DNA of 64,000 bases from Enterococcus aquimarinus (GTDB taxonomy: Bacteria; Bacillota; Bacilli; Lactobacillales; Enterococcaceae), in NCBI RefSeq assembly GCF_001885765.1, contig NZ_JXKD01000009.1:32992-96991 (forward strand), written 5' to 3'. The notes below the pieces were generated by a model. The model was given only the letters and a program-made list of their open reading frames with translations. It made no database searches and had not been told where the DNA came from. This document shows, piece by piece, positions 62,557 through 64,000 of the stretch (the stretch's first letter is position 1; every line of letters begins with the position of its first letter). The position numbers and the translations under genes are program-made.

Positions 62557-63576
62557 ATGGAAAATAAGATAAATTGGGAAGAGTTGGGTTTTAGTTACAT
62601 CAAAACGCCGTGGCGGTTTACCGCGAAATGGCAAGATGGGCAATGGAGTCACGGTGCTCTAACGGGCGATAACCAGTTGACCATCAGCGAAGCTTCGACC
62701 GCTCTTCATTACGGACAACAGTGTTTTGAAGGCTTGAAAGCCTATCGGAGAAAAGATGGTGGGGTGAACCTCTTTCGACCGGACCAAAATAGTCAACGCT
62801 TAAATCGCAGTGCACGTCGTTTATATATGCCTGAAGTTCCAGAAGAGATGTTTATTGACGCGGTTGAACAAGTTGTGAAAGCAAATGAAGCATTTGTACC
62901 ACCTTACGGCACGGGAGGAACATTATATATCCGACCATTATTAATCGGGATTGGCGACATGATTGGTGTTCAACCAGCACCTGAATACTTGTTCACTGTT
63001 TTTTGTATGCCGGTAGGTCCTTACTTTAAAGGGGGACTCACACCAACGAACTTCATCGTTTCTGATTATGATCGAGCAGCGCCGAATGGAACTGGCGCGA
63101 TCAAAGTTGGTGGCAATTATGCCGCAAGTTTATTACCTGGGCAAGAGGCACATGATAAAAACTTCTCTGATTGTATTTACTTAGATCCGCAAACTCATAC
63201 AAAAATTGAAGAAGTGGGATCAGCGAATTTCTTTGGGATTACCAAAGACAATGAATTTGTCACACCTCAATCTCCTTCCATTTTACCAAGTATTACAAAG
63301 TACTCTTTACTGTATTTAGCAGAGCATCGTCTAGGATTAACTGCTATTGAAGGCGATGTCTTTGTCAATGACCTCGATCGTTTTATCGAGGCAGGTGCTT
63401 GCGGGACAGCTGCGGTTATTTCGCCGATTGGTGGCATTCAATACGGTGAGAAATTCCATGTCTTTTACAGCGAAACAGAAGTTGGTCCAGTGACTAAAAA
63501 ATTATACGATGAACTAACGGGGATTCAATTTGGTGATAAAGAAGCGCCAGAAAACTGGATTATCGAAGTGTTATAA
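62557..63576 (+). CDS. ilvE: Branched-chain amino acid aminotransferase
   Basis: PLP enzyme that interconverts Leu, Ile, Val and their 2-oxo acids. The 339-residue fold-type IV protein has TALHYGQQCFEGLKAYRR here as ALHYGQQCFEGLKAY, the PLP-lysine in GAIKVGGNYAASLLPG, and EEVGSANFFGI. GGGG precedes the ATG. It is under a CodY box, in line with leuABCD in the same window. Nitrogen source or sink role depends on growth conditions. Confidence 0.96.
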   Translation: MENKINWEELGFSYIKTPWRFTAKWQDGQWSHGALTGDNQLTISEASTALHYGQQCFEGLKAYRRKDGGVNLFRPDQNSQRLNRSARRLYMPEVPEEMFIDAVEQVVKANEAFVPPYGTGGTLYIRPLLIGIGDMIGVQPAPEYLFTVFCMPVGPYFKGGLTPTNFIVSDYDRAAPNGTGAIKVGGNYAASLLPGQEAHDKNFSDCIYLDPQTHTKIEEVGSANFFGITKDNEFVTPQSPSILPSITKYSLLYLAEHRLGLTAIEGDVFVNDLDRFIEAGACGTAAVISPIGGIQYGEKFHVFYSETEVGPVTKKLYDELTGIQFGDKEAPENWIIEVL

Positions 63577-63583
63577 AAATAAT

Positions 63584-63627
63584 AACGAGCAACTTTCAAG
63601 TTTATCCTTGAAAGCTGCTCGTTTTTT
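63584..63627 (+). terminator. Terminator of ilvE
   Basis: Arms AACGAGCAACTTTCAAG and CTTGAAAGCTGCTCGTT (one mismatch), then a T-run. Confidence 0.92.
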
Positions 63628-63652
63628 GAATGATTCCGTTTGAATCTTTTTC

Positions 63653-64000
63653 CTAAACGAATGATTTAATCAGCGTTCCTTCCGCATTCCCAACAACAAC
63701 GTCAATTTGAATTAATGCCCTTGTGGTACATGCTTCACACCCACAACTCGACAAGCGGGTGTCGCTGTTTTGAAAAACGTTGCGTAGACTTCATCCACTA
63801 TTGGCATATCGGATACATTCGTGACATAGAGATTCACTTTGACCACATCTTCTAGGACATGTCCGATACTTTCAACAATCGTTTGAATATGCGTCAAACA
63901 CTGGGCGTTTGCGTTTGAATATCTTCGCCTACAAGGTTACCTGTCTTTGGATCAATTGGTAGTTGAGGGGTTGACACTCCACACGACTAAAGTCGTCGGA
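63653..64000 (-). pseudogene. RidA/YjgF-family gene with three frameshifts (cut by window edge)
   Basis: Reading the minus strand in three frames gives a continuous RidA-like sequence: TTLVVC, then GVSTPQLPIDPKTGNLVGED, then AQCLTHIQTIVESIGHVLED, VVKVNLYVTNVSDMPIVDEV, YATFFKTATPACRVVGVKHV, and finally ALIQIDVVVGNAEGTLIKSF V-stop. Single-base losses are needed near 63982, 63904 and 63719; the last two are in runs of C or G. RidA removes reactive enamines from PLP enzymes. Either the gene is decaying or these are homopolymer sequencing errors. The 5' end is outside the window. Confidence 0.8.

Noticed and set aside
1..64000. Mobile elements, prophage, CRISPR arrays or defence islands
   Set aside because: No integrase, transposase, capsid or cas-like proteins, and no regularly spaced repeats of 25-40 bases were seen.

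Overview
The window is a low-GC Firmicutes chromosome segment. Gene content and order point to the Lactobacillales, most like Enterococcaceae or Carnobacteriaceae: a DUF3397 gene ahead of mraZ, a DUF4044 micro-protein, a sigma-54-type mannose PTS operon with a LevR/MptR activator and a ManO (DUF956) gene, leuABCD behind a leucine leader peptide, and the dnaX-ybaB-recR-tmk-darA-holB-ricT-yabA-rsmI replication cluster. I do not assign a genus. Almost everything is vertically inherited core genome. I see no prophage, insertion sequence, CRISPR array or integrated element.

Layout. 1-6,050 (minus): division and cell-wall cluster mraZ-rsmH-ftsL-pbp2x-mraY-murD (murD cut by the window edge) with DUF3397 upstream. 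6,197-7,409 (plus): corA and a DUF4044 micro-protein. 7,412-15,726 (minus): recN, argR, a GNAT gene, then tlyA-ispA-xseB-xseA-folD-nusB-asp23. 15,845-24,870 (minus): pepP, glsB/yeaQ, the mannose PTS operon with its sigma-54 promoter and activator, and a HAD phosphatase. 24,963-26,086: rpmA-prp-rplU with an L21 leader. 26,114-30,927: leuABCD with attenuator, leader peptide, promoter and CodY box. 31,016-38,410: XRE regulator, gluconate kinase/6PGDH pair, DUF2500, and rrf2-yhgE. 38,571-41,436: tRNA-Arg, an O-methyltransferase, and T-box-controlled proS (plus). 41,498-47,363 (minus): FtsX/LolD-type ABC exporter, lplA, an MBL hydrolase and pepA. 47,553-50,524 (plus): NrdR-box-controlled nrdDG. 50,588-59,095 (minus): dinB, an exported hypothetical, then rsmI through dnaX. 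59,223-62,480 (plus): a three-gene membrane-stress module (SPFH, zinc-ribbon membrane protein, TPM). 62,486-64,000: CodY-box ilvE (plus) and a frameshifted ridA (minus).

Regulation is the most informative part. The sequence shows phased GTGG repeats before mraZ (MraZ operator), a consensus sigma-54 promoter before the PTS operon, a leucine-codon leader peptide with terminator before leuA, CodY boxes before leuA and ilvE, an L21 autoregulatory leader, a proline T-box, and two NrdR boxes. Together they describe branched-chain amino acid control (CodY on leu and ilvE), sugar uptake by an activator-driven PTS, and anaerobic nucleotide reduction. I found no clearly undescribed multi-gene defence or mobile system. 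The best leads are the phosphate-box-like cluster of TGTAT repeats upstream of the sigma-54 promoter, the PspA-less membrane-stress module, the archaeal-type ProRS under T-box control, several unexplained perfect inverted repeats, and the broken ridA beside ilvE.
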